Positions 37,213 to 48,359 of a DNA stretch of 64,000 nt are shown here, one piece after another (positions within the stretch are counted from its first letter, which is position 1; each line of letters begins with the position of its first letter). Origin of the DNA: Amborella trichopoda (lineage: Eukaryota > Streptophyta > Magnoliopsida > Amborellales > Amborellaceae); contig NW_006496517.1 of the NCBI RefSeq assembly GCF_000471905.2, positions 372,519 through 436,518 on the forward strand, in the 5' to 3' direction. Both the position numbers and the translations under genes were made by a program. The notes beneath the pieces were generated by a model that had not been told where the DNA came from, searched no databases, and worked only from the letters and a program-made list of their open reading frames with translations.

Positions 37213-38388
37213 CTATATGCCATGTTAATTCCTCTCTTCGGTTTTAGCACTAGCCTCCTCGACTAGGTCTATAAATCTTCCTCGTTCATGGCATATCAAC
37301 CTCCCCCCTAGTGACCAATGAAGATAGTTTATGTGGAATATTCATGACCTAGGCCAAGCCCAAAAACGCACGGCGATCCGGGATTTATGTGCTAAGCTCT
37401 CTCCCTCCCTTTTAGCCCTCATCGAAACAAAACAACCTGCGCCTGACCTCCCTGCCATTAGGAACATCTGGGGGTTTAGACCTTGTAGGTGGTTCGCTTT
37501 AGAAGCGGCAAGTGCCTCTGGAGGCATCTAACTTCTCTGAAACCCTACTCTACACAATTTGCTGGACTCTTCTATAGGCCAGATCTCAATTATTGTCTCA
37601 CTCTTGAGACTCTCCGATGGCCTGCAATGGAGGTGTACCACGGTCTACGTTCCTAATGCCGATGGCCTGAGACCATCCTTTTGGGTTGAATTGAACTCCA
37701 TCGCGGCTGTTACCCCTGCCATCTGGTGCCTTTGGGGGGACTTCAACATCACTAGGTGGTCCCATGATCGCAACTCCAATCAGACCATTTCTCCAGCTAT
37801 GGTGCAGTTCTCTGACTTTGTCTTTCAGCACCAATTGATCGATATCCCTTTGGAAGGGGATACCATACACCTGGTCCAACCACTCCCTTAATCCCACTCT
37901 CTCCAAACTTGACCGGTTCTTGACATTGGTAGACTGGGATCTCATCTTCCCAAGTACTCACTCCTCAATGTTACCTATATCGACTTATATCACCATCCCA
38001 TAATCTTGGATATTGAAACCATCCATCGAGGTCCAAAGCCCTTTAGGTTCGAAGCTTGGTGGATAGAGGAAACTTATTTCCTTCAGTTGGTTTCGAATTT
38101 CTGGAATTCTTTCCAACCCCTCGTACACGGATGGGCTAGGTTCAGGGTCCAAAGGAAACTGCAATTTTTGAAAGGGATCCTCAAAACTTGGAAAGCCCAA
38201 TAGCCTAGCAATTTTAGCGACCAAAAGGCGTCGTCGCTACTCTCCATCAATGCTTTGGATGCTCTAGAGGATTCCAGGCCCCTGATGCCCCACGAAATTG
38301 TGCTTAAAGCTGAGGCTAAGTTCAATTACCACTCCACTCTTCTTAAAGAAGAGATATATTGGTTTCAGAGATCCAAAGTTAAGTGGTT
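37213..38388 (+). mobile_element. L1-clade LINE endonuclease fragment, spacer of the inverted repeat
   Basis: Decayed ORF2 start: WNIHDLGQAQKRTAIRDLCA, LLALIETKQP, then the APE endonuclease blocks TTVYVPNADG, IWCLWGDFNITRW and LIDIPLEGD. A divergent post-endonuclease part runs to about 38388. It has several frameshifts. It is a different L1 family from the ones in the two arms. It fills the whole 1176 bp between the arm ends (ATGACTCTACA at 37202-37212 and TGTAGAGTCATT at 38389-38400). Confidence 0.8.
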
Positions 38389-39770
38389 GTAGAGTCATTA
38401 GCATGGCATCCAGTGAGTGCTCAGTAAACGTACGGGGCCCTCCTCAACCTGTCCAATGCAATCATGGAGCAGACCCAAGCCTTGGGTCATATAAGCAACT
38501 TCTCGAAATTGAGTCCAAGAAAAATAATGGCCCAGCTCCCTATTATGTTTTAAATGATTATGACTTTCCAAATGTTAGAATGTACAAGGCTACAGTACAT
38601 ATTGGGAACCACTCCTACACGGGTGGTATCTCATTAGCCGGAGAGAAGCATAGCAATCTGCAACGCATGAAGCCTTTTCATTCATTTCTAATGTAGGACT
38701 AGGGGTATCGACCAAGGAAAGGTTACGTGAGGCCCTTCTATTGCCTTCTATTCAATGAGTTCTTGTTGACTCATAATTCGGATTTGCAAGAGGAACTTGC
38801 GAGCTCAAAGTGGGTCAACGAGGTCTTGGAGGATGAGTGAAGGACAGTCAAGGACCAAGTGAACCGGCACGAAGCTGAGTTGCAACAGCTTCACCTTGTG
38901 CATCATGATTTTTCTGCTGATTTTGTTGAGCACCTCCCTATCATTGATCTTGTTCCTACCGGCAACAAGATCTTGGGCGATAATGTCAACCAATAGTATG
39001 TTGTTCCCTTTCCTTGGCATATTTTTTGGGTTGATGGGTCCTAGTCTAGGTTTTTTTTGGTGATTGTTGCCTAAGCCTATCGTTTTTTTGATATGGGTGG
39101 CTACATGACTTCACTCTCTTTTGACATTATTTTGGACTGCTCTCTTCACCTCTTTAACCTCTTCTTTTTTCTTTTTTCTTTCACTTTTCCCTAAAATCCA
39201 AAGGCCGGTAACATGGGAAAGTTTGTACTACTTGCTTATAAATATCTCACTTTGGTGCATATATATATATAAACACAAATTTAGTAGATATGGTTGCTTG
39301 TTATTAATCCCTTTTTATTGAAGTTTCTTGTTTTTTGTAAATATTTGTCTATGGTGGTTTGGTCATTGGTGCTCTCGATCTATGCCCCTCTTTCCCTCTC
39401 AACCACTCCCTCACTCTCTCTTACTAGTGCACACTGTCACTCTCTCTAGTTTTCTATATATAGAGAGGTCGAGAGAAATAGATGAGCAAGAAATTCAGTA
39501 AAAAAATTTATTGATTTTTTTTTCATGACTCATGCTCTATATAGTTTGAATGCTATTTTTCTGTTAATATTTGTCTATGGTGGTTTGGTGACTCTCCCTG
39601 TGTATGTCCCTCTATCCCTCTCAACCACTCCCTCTCTTTGTCTCACTCGCGCTCTCTCTCTCTATCTCTCTATACATATATATAGTCGAGAGATATAAAT
39701 GAGCAAGAAATTCAATAAATATTTGGGGAGATAGTTGTGCATGTTTCTTAAGTAGCTTCACTTAACACCA
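38389..39770 (+). other. Segment with dsRBD-like frame, right copy
   Basis: A frame starting at ATG 38403 reads MASSECSVNVRGPP, then SYKQLLEIESKKNNGPAPYY, then FPNVRMYKATVHIGNHSYTG and GISLAGEKHSNLQRM, stopping at about 38696. The order Y-K-x-L-L, P-x-Y and Y-K-A-T-V-x-I-G-x-x-S-Y-T-G recalls a double-stranded-RNA-binding domain with its first helix and beta strands; the last helix is poor. About 38750-38990 then encodes a heptad-like stretch (LQEELASSKW, HEAELQQLHLVHHDF). It could be a captured host gene fragment. I am not sure of the domain call, and no full gene is present. Confidence 0.4.
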
Positions 39771-39789
39771 TATCAAGAAGTGCTAGGTA

Positions 39790-42370
39790 CCTAAAAGCAG
39801 TGCGGGAGTGGCAGGCAATTCCCCGGCCTGGAGGGGCCCTAATATCCATATAGATTTAGGTGGAGGCAGAGGACCATGGTAGTGTAATTAATTGTAACGA
39901 TGTAGCAGTCTTGTAGTCGTATTCAATATTGCATGTTTTTCTTATTTTTTTGGTAATTTTATTCTATACTTTAACTCTCTTATATTTGGGTTTGATCTCA
40001 TTTGTAGCAAACAATGGTGTCCAAGGACAACGATGGACTTGGTGACAGGTTTGCGTTAGACAACTCTTCTAGAACTAGGATGGGAGATAGAGGAGGTCGA
40101 GGAGTCCTCATCTACTCCATCATGGAAATATAAGACAATTGTGGGTGGAAATGCAAAAGGCGGTGGTGGTGGTAGAAAGTGGAAATGTAATTTCAACTAT
40201 AGCGAGGGGCCATATGCGGGCTCATATGCTCGTGTGTGGGCCCATTTGTTAGGTCTTAGTTGTGGGGAGAGGTCCAAGGGGATATTATTGCATCATAAAA
40301 TCTCGAGGGATGAGCGTGAGGCCCTATCACGTGAGGAATCAGTAGCCTATACACTACATGGATTTAAAAAACGCTCATAGAGTGGGAAAACAGCATAAAT
40401 GGATATATCATTGTTCCCTCTAGTGTCACAATCATCTAATACTGAAAAAAAGGTAAAGGAAAGCTCCCACAAATTTTTGAGGCGCATGCAAGAGATGAAG
40501 TTGATGGTGTCGTTGCACTATTTTTTTATTCTCATGGTGTCCCATTCCATGCTGCCGAAGGCCCTAGGTACCATGAAATGGTTTATGCAACAAACCACGC
40601 CCCCATGGGCTATGAAGTGCCCAAACATGAAAGGCTTAGGACGTCTTTATTGGATAAAGAGCGAAGTAAGATTGATGTTGAGTTGAGTGCATTAAAGAAT
40701 GAGTGGCCAATTTATGGTGTTTCCGTTTTTTCTAATGGGTAGAGTAACATCAAAAACTGAATCCTTGATCAATATCATGGCAATGTCTGGTGGCAAGGCT
40801 ATCTTTGTAAATGGCTTAGATTGCTCAAGAGTCGAGAAGACTAGACAATATAGGGCCCTACAATGTTGTCCAAGTTGTTACAGACAATGCTAGGAATTGC
40901 AGAGGTGCATGTACTATAATTCAACAATGTCATCCTCACATTTTTTGGACGGGTTGTCTGGCTTACACCTTGAACCTTCTTATGAAGGACATTGTCGATA
41001 AAAGGAAAAATCCATCATTCTCATTTGTTAGAAATCTTTGCAAGGAAGCGAAGACGGTGGTGAAGTACATCCGGAACCATACTAGGTGTTTGTTCATATT
41101 TAGGAGTATTTCAGATCTCAAACTCCTTAAAGCTAAGAGAAAAATATTTGGTTATCACTATATAACGTTGCGGAGGCTTATGGAGGTTAGAGTAACCCTA
41201 ACATCTCTTGTATTGGGGAACATTGGGTTGGCCTTAAATGGGGATCATCGGACAATAAGTATGGTGATGTTCAAAGGGTGATTATGGATGATAATTTCTG
41301 GACAACAAACGAGAAGATGCTCCATTTCACTAGATCCATAAGGAAAATGATAAAATTTGCGGAGAGTGACAAAGACATTGTGGACGAAGCTTACGAACAC
41401 ATGGAAACTATGTTGAGCGAGATAACAGTGGCCCTATACAACAACCCTCTGTTGTTCTAGCGAATTAGTGACTTGGTCATTAATAGTTGGGACTGCTCCA
41501 TTCTTCCCTTGCATTGCCTTGCATTTCTTCTTTCTCCCAAGTACTACTCTCGAGACTGGTTGTCTACCCCTACCCCTGGGGGTGAGAAAGGGTGAAACCC
41601 CACCGCAATAAAGAAGTCTCGTCTACCATGCTGCCTTTGACATCTTGGTCCATGACCATGGCGATAGGGGGAGGATACGACAACAACTAAGTGATTTGCG
41701 GGCAATATAGGGGTTCTTTCTTTGCCAGCCTCCATAACTGATAGAGGTACTACGGCAGCTGTTTCATGGTGGGACATGTATGGAGGCAGAGCTCTTGAGC
41801 TATATTCACTTGCCTAGGCTTTGTCCCAAGTGCCAACTCCTCATGCACAGGGAGATGTTGAAGTACATATAGCTACATTCATAGTGCAGAACGCAACTGC
41901 CTCAATAACAATCGGTCAAAGTCATCGATATATGTCCATTACAATGACAGGTTGTTAAGTAGGTTACGATCGCATTATGAGATGAAGTACAAGAATTGGG
42001 GTGCTCATCCTGAAGATGACCATCTCAAGGATGATATTGATGCTTTAAAAGAAATGGACTCACGTTTTGATGTAGACACTGATAGTGTGCCTCCTATTCT
42101 ACCGCCATCTTGTCCTATGCCCCCCTCCCCCAACTACTCTTCATGAGCCTGAAGATTTGGCAAGTGACACCCTCTCAACGAACCATCAAACCTAAGAAGT
42201 ACGTCCACCCAATCAAGGCAAGTCTACTGTGGCAACAATAGCGCAAAGGCTCCAAGTCGTTCAAAGGGCCACCAAAACGACCAGATAACCTCCCATAATT
42301 CAAACTCTCTCTCTAGCCATCGCTCATGAAACAATGTGTGGAAGGGCGTATAGGTAATGTAGTTATAAAG
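39790..42370 (+). mobile_element. hAT transposon, BED finger plus DUF659-type transposase, second copy
   Basis: Mirror copy of 31985-34625. The BED finger is at about 40141-40340 (WKCNFNYSEGPYAGSYARVW, AHLLGLSCGERSKG). The DUF659-like part is at about 40640-40800, the hAT core at about 40800-41280 (FVNGLDCSRVEKT, LMKDIVDKRKNPSFSFVRNL, RSISDLKLLKAKRKIFGYHY), and the C-terminal region to about 42130 (LSRLRSHYEMKYKNWGAHPE). Frames are broken at several points. It meets the L1 at about 42375-42400, with the same joint sequence (TTTGATAATATTGTAATACA on the minus strand) as in the left arm. Confidence 0.85.
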
Positions 42371-43018
42371 ATGTGTATTACAATATTATCAAATATGAAT
42401 TATTATTTTTTTACAATGTTCTGTAATTTATGTGTAATAATCTCAACCACATTACCATCTTCCAGCCAAACTAGATCAAGACAAAAAGGTTTAGGTCCAT
42501 TATGACAATTATCCGTATGTAAGCACAAGGGGATATGATCCGAGGATAACTTTGTAAGGACTACCACACACACGAATGGAAATTGCTGCTCCCACTCATT
42601 CGAAACCAAAAACCGATCAATCTTGCTTTGGATAATATTATCAACGATATTATTGGACCATGTAAAATGTACTCCATTGATAGGTAGATCCATAATTTGA
42701 TATCGCAAAATAAAACTATTAAAATCCTCATTGACTGCTGAAGGGAGGTATTAGACGAAATTTCAGCCGGCCATCTAATCATATTAAAATCACCCCCAAT
42801 TCAGAAAGGTAATTTAACATTAGAAAGTAGATTAGATAAACCATTCAAAAATTCCTCCTTCAAAGAGTTAGAATTAGGACCATAAACATTGCAACACATC
42901 CATTTAAAACCTTCCATTATACTTTCCAAAACTACCATACAAACTCTTTCCACCAAAAACGTTTCTACACACCTAAAAACTATAGGGTTCTCAAGAACCC
43001 CTAGCTTGCAGAAACAAG

Positions 43019-43668
43019 AATCCCAAATGCCGGGATCCCACCCAAGATCGTATACATGATTGGCTAAATGCGAAGTAGATATATACAACTATAAATCGCA
43101 AGAAATAGAGCAAACATAAAAGGCACACCACCACAAAACATGATTAACGTGGTTCACCCCATAAGGCTACATCCACGACCCCGGCAAGTCGAAATCCACT
43201 ATCACAATGAAGAGTACAGTTTTGGGTTACAAGAGATAATACTTCTCTAAACATCGATCAAAGAACATCACCGATCTTCCCTTATAAACCCACTCTCCAG
43301 ACCGAGCAACACGGAAGATTTCTCTCTTCTTTCCCACCGCAAACCGCTACTGGAAAGATAACCTCGAGAGCAACCGAGAGAGTTCTCTCTCTAAAAGTGG
43401 AAGCCTTACCAACCCAAAACTCATGGGAATACCGCCTCTCTCCGAGGTCATGTCTCTCTCTCCTAGAGATCCATCCCCATATTAGAGATCCATTCCCATA
43501 ACCCCCAAAGTGGTGACCCTCAAAAGGATGGGTATTATGCTTCATTGAGTTTCTTATATAGATATCACTTTTTTGCTTCCCAAGATAGTCATTTTCCTTT
43601 TTATGATAATACCCTTAATCTTTTATAAATAAATATGGGTAATGGTGATTTGGCTATCACCAAACCAA
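43019..43668 (-). mobile_element. LTR-like insertion in the L1, possibly a solo LTR (fossil)
   Basis: About 650 bp interrupts the L1 endonuclease frame. It is flanked by direct copies of CAGAAACAAG (43009-43018 and 43669-43678). On the minus strand it starts near TGTTGGTTTGGTGATAGCC, has a TATA-like CTATATAAG, and later GGTGAACCACGTTAA, the general make-up of a Ty1/copia-type LTR. A 10-bp flanking repeat is longer than the usual 5 bp for LTR elements, so the class is uncertain. Confidence 0.5.
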
Positions 43669-43786
43669 CAGAAACAAGTAGGGTCCTACAACAACCACAA
43701 ACCACCACAAGCACCCACAGAATCAATACCCACAAAAGCCACAGGACCCACACCCCAAACTTCCCTAACCAAATTAATTGTCGGAC

Positions 43787-45608
43787 AGTTATTTTAAAAA
43801 GCGGACCACCAAGCACCTATGCGGTCCAGAAGGCCTGGGCGCATCGCCAAGAACTAGGCGGCCAAATTAGGTGAGATTTTCCTAGGCTTCTGTCTAGGCG
43901 CTCAAAAACCCGCCCAGCCCTGGGCAGCCGTCTAGAGCCTGCACCACCCCCAAGAGCGGAAATGCCCTTTGTTGAGGGTGTTTTTTTGGGTTTTTTTGTA
44001 AAAACATTGTTTTTAAAGGTGAGTTTTAGGTTCATTAGAAACCTAAAACCACTAGAGCCCATTTTAGAGAGAGAATAACCTAAAAAAATTAGATTTCGCA
44101 ATTTTCATTGGATCGAAGTGTTTCACAAAGTTACGAGAAATGGATCCAAGCATTACCTATTAAGATTAGATTTAGTTTTGGAGTTTTTTTAAGCCTATTA
44201 GAAGGTGCTTTTGAAGATTGTAGCATCAGAAAATATCTCAGAGGTGGAAGTTCGGAGATTGAGCAATCAAAGTAAGTTTAAAATTTTATTTTTTAAATTG
44301 CTTGTATTATTTTGAGATGTCTTCTTCCGGAAATATGGAAATAACCTATAAAAAAATTGCATAACATGCAATTATTGTGAAAAAATATACAAAAGGGGGC
44401 ATAAATCAGTTTAACATACATCTTGCCGGTATTAGGGGGAATGTTGCCCTTGTAAAAATGCTCCTGAAGCTATCGGAGAGAAGATTAACCAATATATGAG
44501 TTCAGTAAACACAAACAGGAACAAATCCTTGTCATTTGGATAGGTCTATTTCTGGTACCGCTAGAAGAGGTAATCCGGGTTGGAAGTATGGTAGTAACTC
44601 GAAACCAAATGATAAAAATTACATAAGGTGTAATTTTTATGAAGAAGATACCAATGGGGGTATTTACCGATTCAAGAAATAACTCGTCGGTATTAAAAAT
44701 AATGTTGCTTCTTGTAAAAAGGTTATTGAAGCTATTCGGGATGAGATTAGACAATATTTGAATTTAATACAACCAAAAAAGGAAGAAAATGAGCCTTGTT
44801 CTATGGAAATATATCTCCAGGTTCTTTTAGAAGTGGTGATGCGGGTTGGAAGTATGGTCATAACCCAAATCTGAATGACAAAAATCGTATTAGGTGTAAT
44901 TATTGTGGAAGGATACTAATGGAGGTATTTACCGGTTAAAGGAACACCTTGCCGGTATTAAATGGGATGTTGCCCTATGTAAAAATGTTCTTGAGGCTAC
45001 CAGGGAGGAGAATATACAATATTTGAGTATAACGAAGCACAAAAAGAAAGAAAATGGGGAAGACGCACCAGGTAGAGCAGCCAAAACTCCTATGACCTCA
45101 TCTGCATAGAGTAAAAGGGAGGTAGAAGAAGAGGAGGATGATGCAAATTCAGAAGAAACAGATGAGGATGAGCATTATGTTGAAGAGGGAGATGACTCTG
45201 ATGATGATGGCCTCGAATCTGATGCATATGATGAGGCTTACCCTATTTCTGATAATGATGATGACTGAATAATGAAGATGCTTGACTCTTGGTGTTGACT
45301 ATTGAGTATTATACTGTATATTTTCGGTATTTTTTTTTCTTATTTTTTAGTTTCCAGTTTCTACTATCTAACTCTTGTGTGCATGCTTCTATGGTTCTAG
45401 CATTGTATCAAAATATGGATTATGGACTATCTAAATTCTCCTCATTCATGAAAATATGTATTATGGATTATATATCTTATAGTTATATTGTTAGATTTAA
45501 ACACTTAGAGATTTTTCTTTCTATTGGGCCACTCAGGTTCTAGGTGCCCGCCTAGGCACTACGGCAGCCTGGACCCCCCCAGCCGCCTGGCGCTTTTTGA
45601 AACACTGC
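43787..45608 (+). mobile_element. hAT element with CCTAGGCG-rich ends and three tandem BED-like fingers
   Basis: Flanked by perfect 8-bp direct copies of TGTCGGAC (43779-43786 and 45609-45616); the left arm keeps the empty site (TGTCATAC near 31281-31288 on the minus strand). The ends are AGTTATTTTAAAAAGCGG and CGCTTTTTGAAACACTGC. Both ends have CCTAGG/TAGGCG words. Inside, three tandem units of about 265 bp (around 44362, 44623 and 44890) each encode a BED-like finger (RCNYC or RCNFY, then GGIYRLKEHLAGI, then a Cys in ALCKNV). An acidic run follows (about 45115-45270, DEDEHYVEEGDDSDDD). No transposase core was seen, and the frame has at least one shift per finger, so it is non-autonomous. 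Confidence 0.8.
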
Positions 45609-46142
45609 TGTCGGACTTGGCAACTTTGTCTCCTGCAGAAGCAAAACTTCAGGCTTTTGGGTTCTTAGTTTCTTGCCATCATCAAAACTTCATGCCTCCT
45701 TCATACCTCGTAAAGGCCTCGGATATTCCAGCTAATGACTTTCATTAAAACAAGATGAAGAGCCATAACTGGCATGAATAGGAACACCATCAGATTCAGA
45801 TGAAGAAGTCGAACTAGAGACCTCAATTGTGATGGTATTCTTCCTCCTATCAGAAGGAGTATTAATGACATTCCTGGACTGATTGGCTCGATGAGCCGCT
45901 AGCCTCAACGATGATCTGGTTGAGGTCGCCACCTCACAGCTAACTCCCACCACTTCATAACCTACTGCTCCACCAGCCATTTTCTGCCCTGGACCTTCCT
46001 ATTCTTTTTTTTTCTTAGAAGACTTGACTCTTTCTGTAATAACCTCCAATACATTGGCAATTGACACATCAAAACCCATACCAATATCATCGCACATAGC
46101 AGCAATATCCTCTGATTTATCTACTGGGTCCTCACCCCCTAC

Positions 46143-48026
46143 TATAGTTGTTGGAAACGTCTGTGATTTCGAATCGTTTTTGGAATCGGAATCGCGCAAT
46201 CGCATGTATCAAAAGTTTCAAAATCTAGGAATCGTTGTCTTTACGATTCGGATTTGAGAAAAATGATTCTCACTATTTCAGAATCACGATTCAAAAAATT
46301 AGGAATCTTGTTTCCTATTTGCAAGAACCGATGTCCCTTCATGTTGGAATCACGTTTCATACCTATATGGAATCACACATAACCCCACTTGTTTCGAAGC
46401 CAAGACTCCAAATACTAATGTCAACCTTTATGATATATTTGTGGACAATCCTATAAAATGGACTCGGTCTACCGATAACCCTATTACGACTACCAGGTCT
46501 GGAGTTAGTCTACGGCATAGAAGGAGTGAGAACAAGAGCAAGCTCCCTTTATCTCCTTTCCTTGAATTATAAAATAAGCACATGACATAGTAATTCTTCT
46601 TTGTTAAATGTAATTTTGACTCTTTTGACTTTTGAAAATTGAGTTATTCAATTTGTAGTCAATTTCTCTCATATTTAATGATTAATTTATCCTAAAACAC
46701 TACACAACGCACTTTGCTCATATCCTTATTATCTTCTTATTTTACTTAAAGAAAAGCATTTTTATCCTCTTATTCAACTTGAAGAAATAACGGTGCCGAT
46801 CATATATTAAACATTATTACATTAGTAGTTTAGTACCCACACCATTTACCAAACATTATTAAATTTGAAGTAACATATTTTTTTAGTATTCTTTATTCTT
46901 GGTAAGAGTTCTTAAAAAGTAACATGGAATGAAGGCCAGAAATTAGTAAATAAGAAAATAAAAAATTTAACATATTACTTATAGGAAAAAGTTTATATAG
47001 AGCCGAAGCTCTAAACAATCAAATTTGAGCCTACCTCAAAATTTTCACTAGAAGAAGTTGTTTTGATGCCCAAATATCCTCAAATTGATCATCTCGACAT
47101 CAAGATGTAAGGACATGAGACAAAAATGGATTTCAAGTTTTGCAAATAGCGCATTTTATAACGTATTTTTGGACCGTCAATTTCAATATTTTCAAGTTTT
47201 CATAGATAATCTATACTATATTTGAAGCTTTGAACTTTATAAATAAAGATGAAAATATATATTACGGCTATCACTGAGATTTCCAATATTGAAACCATAT
47301 TTCTCGACACTATTTGAAGGTAGGCTCTAGTTCGATTGTTTAGAGCCTAAGCTCTATACAAATTGAACCCTTACTTATATATTAAATTTTGATTTTATTG
47401 TAGTGTGCAACAACTTCAAATTCTCACGCTCTCATACATCTCGCGCTCACTCATGATTGAGCACACATCGAAAGGTTTATGCTCTCCCTATGCTCACATA
47501 TTACTCAAATTTTAAATTTTGATTTTATTGCCGTGTACAACAACTTCAAATTCTCTCACGCTCTCATACATGTCGTGCTCACTTATGATTCTGCACACAT
47601 CACAAGGTTTTTGCTCTCCTTATGCGCACATTGCTTCCTGACAACATGGATTCGCAATACCTTAATGCTTTGAATCAACGTTTAGCATGAGTAGAATCGC
47701 ATTGTTGTGTAACAAGGAATCACGATGTCTGCGATATAGAAACTTGATTCCAAACAACATGGATTCGATTTTCCAAAAAATTGGAATCAATGTTTTTCAC
47801 CAACAGAATCCCATTCCTATGTAGCTAATAAGAATCATAATGACCTCAATATGGAATCTTGATTCCGGCAATCCAGGAATCGAGATTCCTAAACTAGGTG
47901 GAATCGCGTTCCTCAAAAAATGGAAACGTAATTTCTTTCTTTTAGAATCAACTTTCGCCCGGGGAAACGCTGAATCGAGATTTCAAAACGGAATCGCTAC
48001 CCTCATAAGCGATTCAGTTAACTATA
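46143..48026. mobile_element. hAT-like element (CATAGTTG-type ends) with perfect 8-bp target duplication
   Basis: Flanked by CCCCCTAC at 46135-46142 and 48027-48034. The ends are TATAGTTGTTGGAAACG and GCGATTCAGTTAACTATA, imperfect inverted repeats. The length is 1884 bp. The inside is rich in GGAATC/GATTCC. The left arm of the inverted repeat keeps the unoccupied site near 30540-30550. Same family as 24511-26384. It contains a family A MITE. No protein domain was found. Confidence 0.85.
46985..47375 (+). mobile_element. MITE family A, GAGCC-end subtype, nested in a hAT-like element
   Basis: The start is AGTTTATATAGAGCCGAAGC then TCTAAACAATCAAATTTGAGCC. The end is GTTCGATTGTTTAGAGCCTA then AGCTCTATACAAATT. 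The core is GTTGTTTTGATGCCCAAATA and TTGATCATCTCGACATCAAG. It interrupts the 1.88-kb hAT-like element at 46143-48026, so it is the younger of the two. Confidence 0.82.
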
Positions 48027-48359
48027 CCCCCTACAACCTGACCTACACCTTCACCATTTTCAGCCAGTTGACCCACCAACCCATCAACAACACCTACACT
48101 CTGCTCTTCCTCTGCAACTTGCTAAGCCCCATGGATCCCCTCGCCATCACCATCTTCAACACCACCAATAGCATGATCTATCGCCATATCACCATGAACT
48201 TCCCCATTTTCAACGACTAACTCACCATCCCCAAACTGACCACAAAATCCATTTCATTAGCTCCCCCTAGTTGTACAGGAGCAACGGCAGCCCTCCTCCC
48301 CACCATCAAAGAACGCCCACAACCAAAAGCAATGGGATTGGGTGGTCCACTTTCACAAT

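Larger units (their letters stand above)
38389..48350 (-). repeat. Right arm of the giant imperfect inverted repeat
   Basis: Order left to right: dsRBD-like segment (plus), hAT (plus), L1 (minus), the mirror image of 30310-37212. It is longer than the left arm because of later insertions at 43019-43668, 43787-45608 and 46143-48026. The outer end stops near 48350, where an RTE fragment begins, so the L1 part before about 30310 on the left has no partner here. Confidence 0.85.
42400..48350 (-). mobile_element. L1-clade LINE, second copy, interrupted by three insertions
   Basis: Same family as 28930-31975. ORF2 endonuclease: about 42782-42403 (LPINGVHFTWSNNIVDNIIQ, IDRFLVSNEWEQQF), 43010-42801 (CKLGVLENPIVFRCVETFLV, WMCCNVYGPNSNSLKEEFLN) and 43780-43670. 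The ORF1 tail is at about 45617-46134 and 48035-48350. Between these pieces lie the LTR-like insertion at 43019-43668, the hAT element at 43787-45608 and the hAT element at 46143-48026. The ORF1 start is missing. The frame is broken in several places. Confidence 0.82.
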
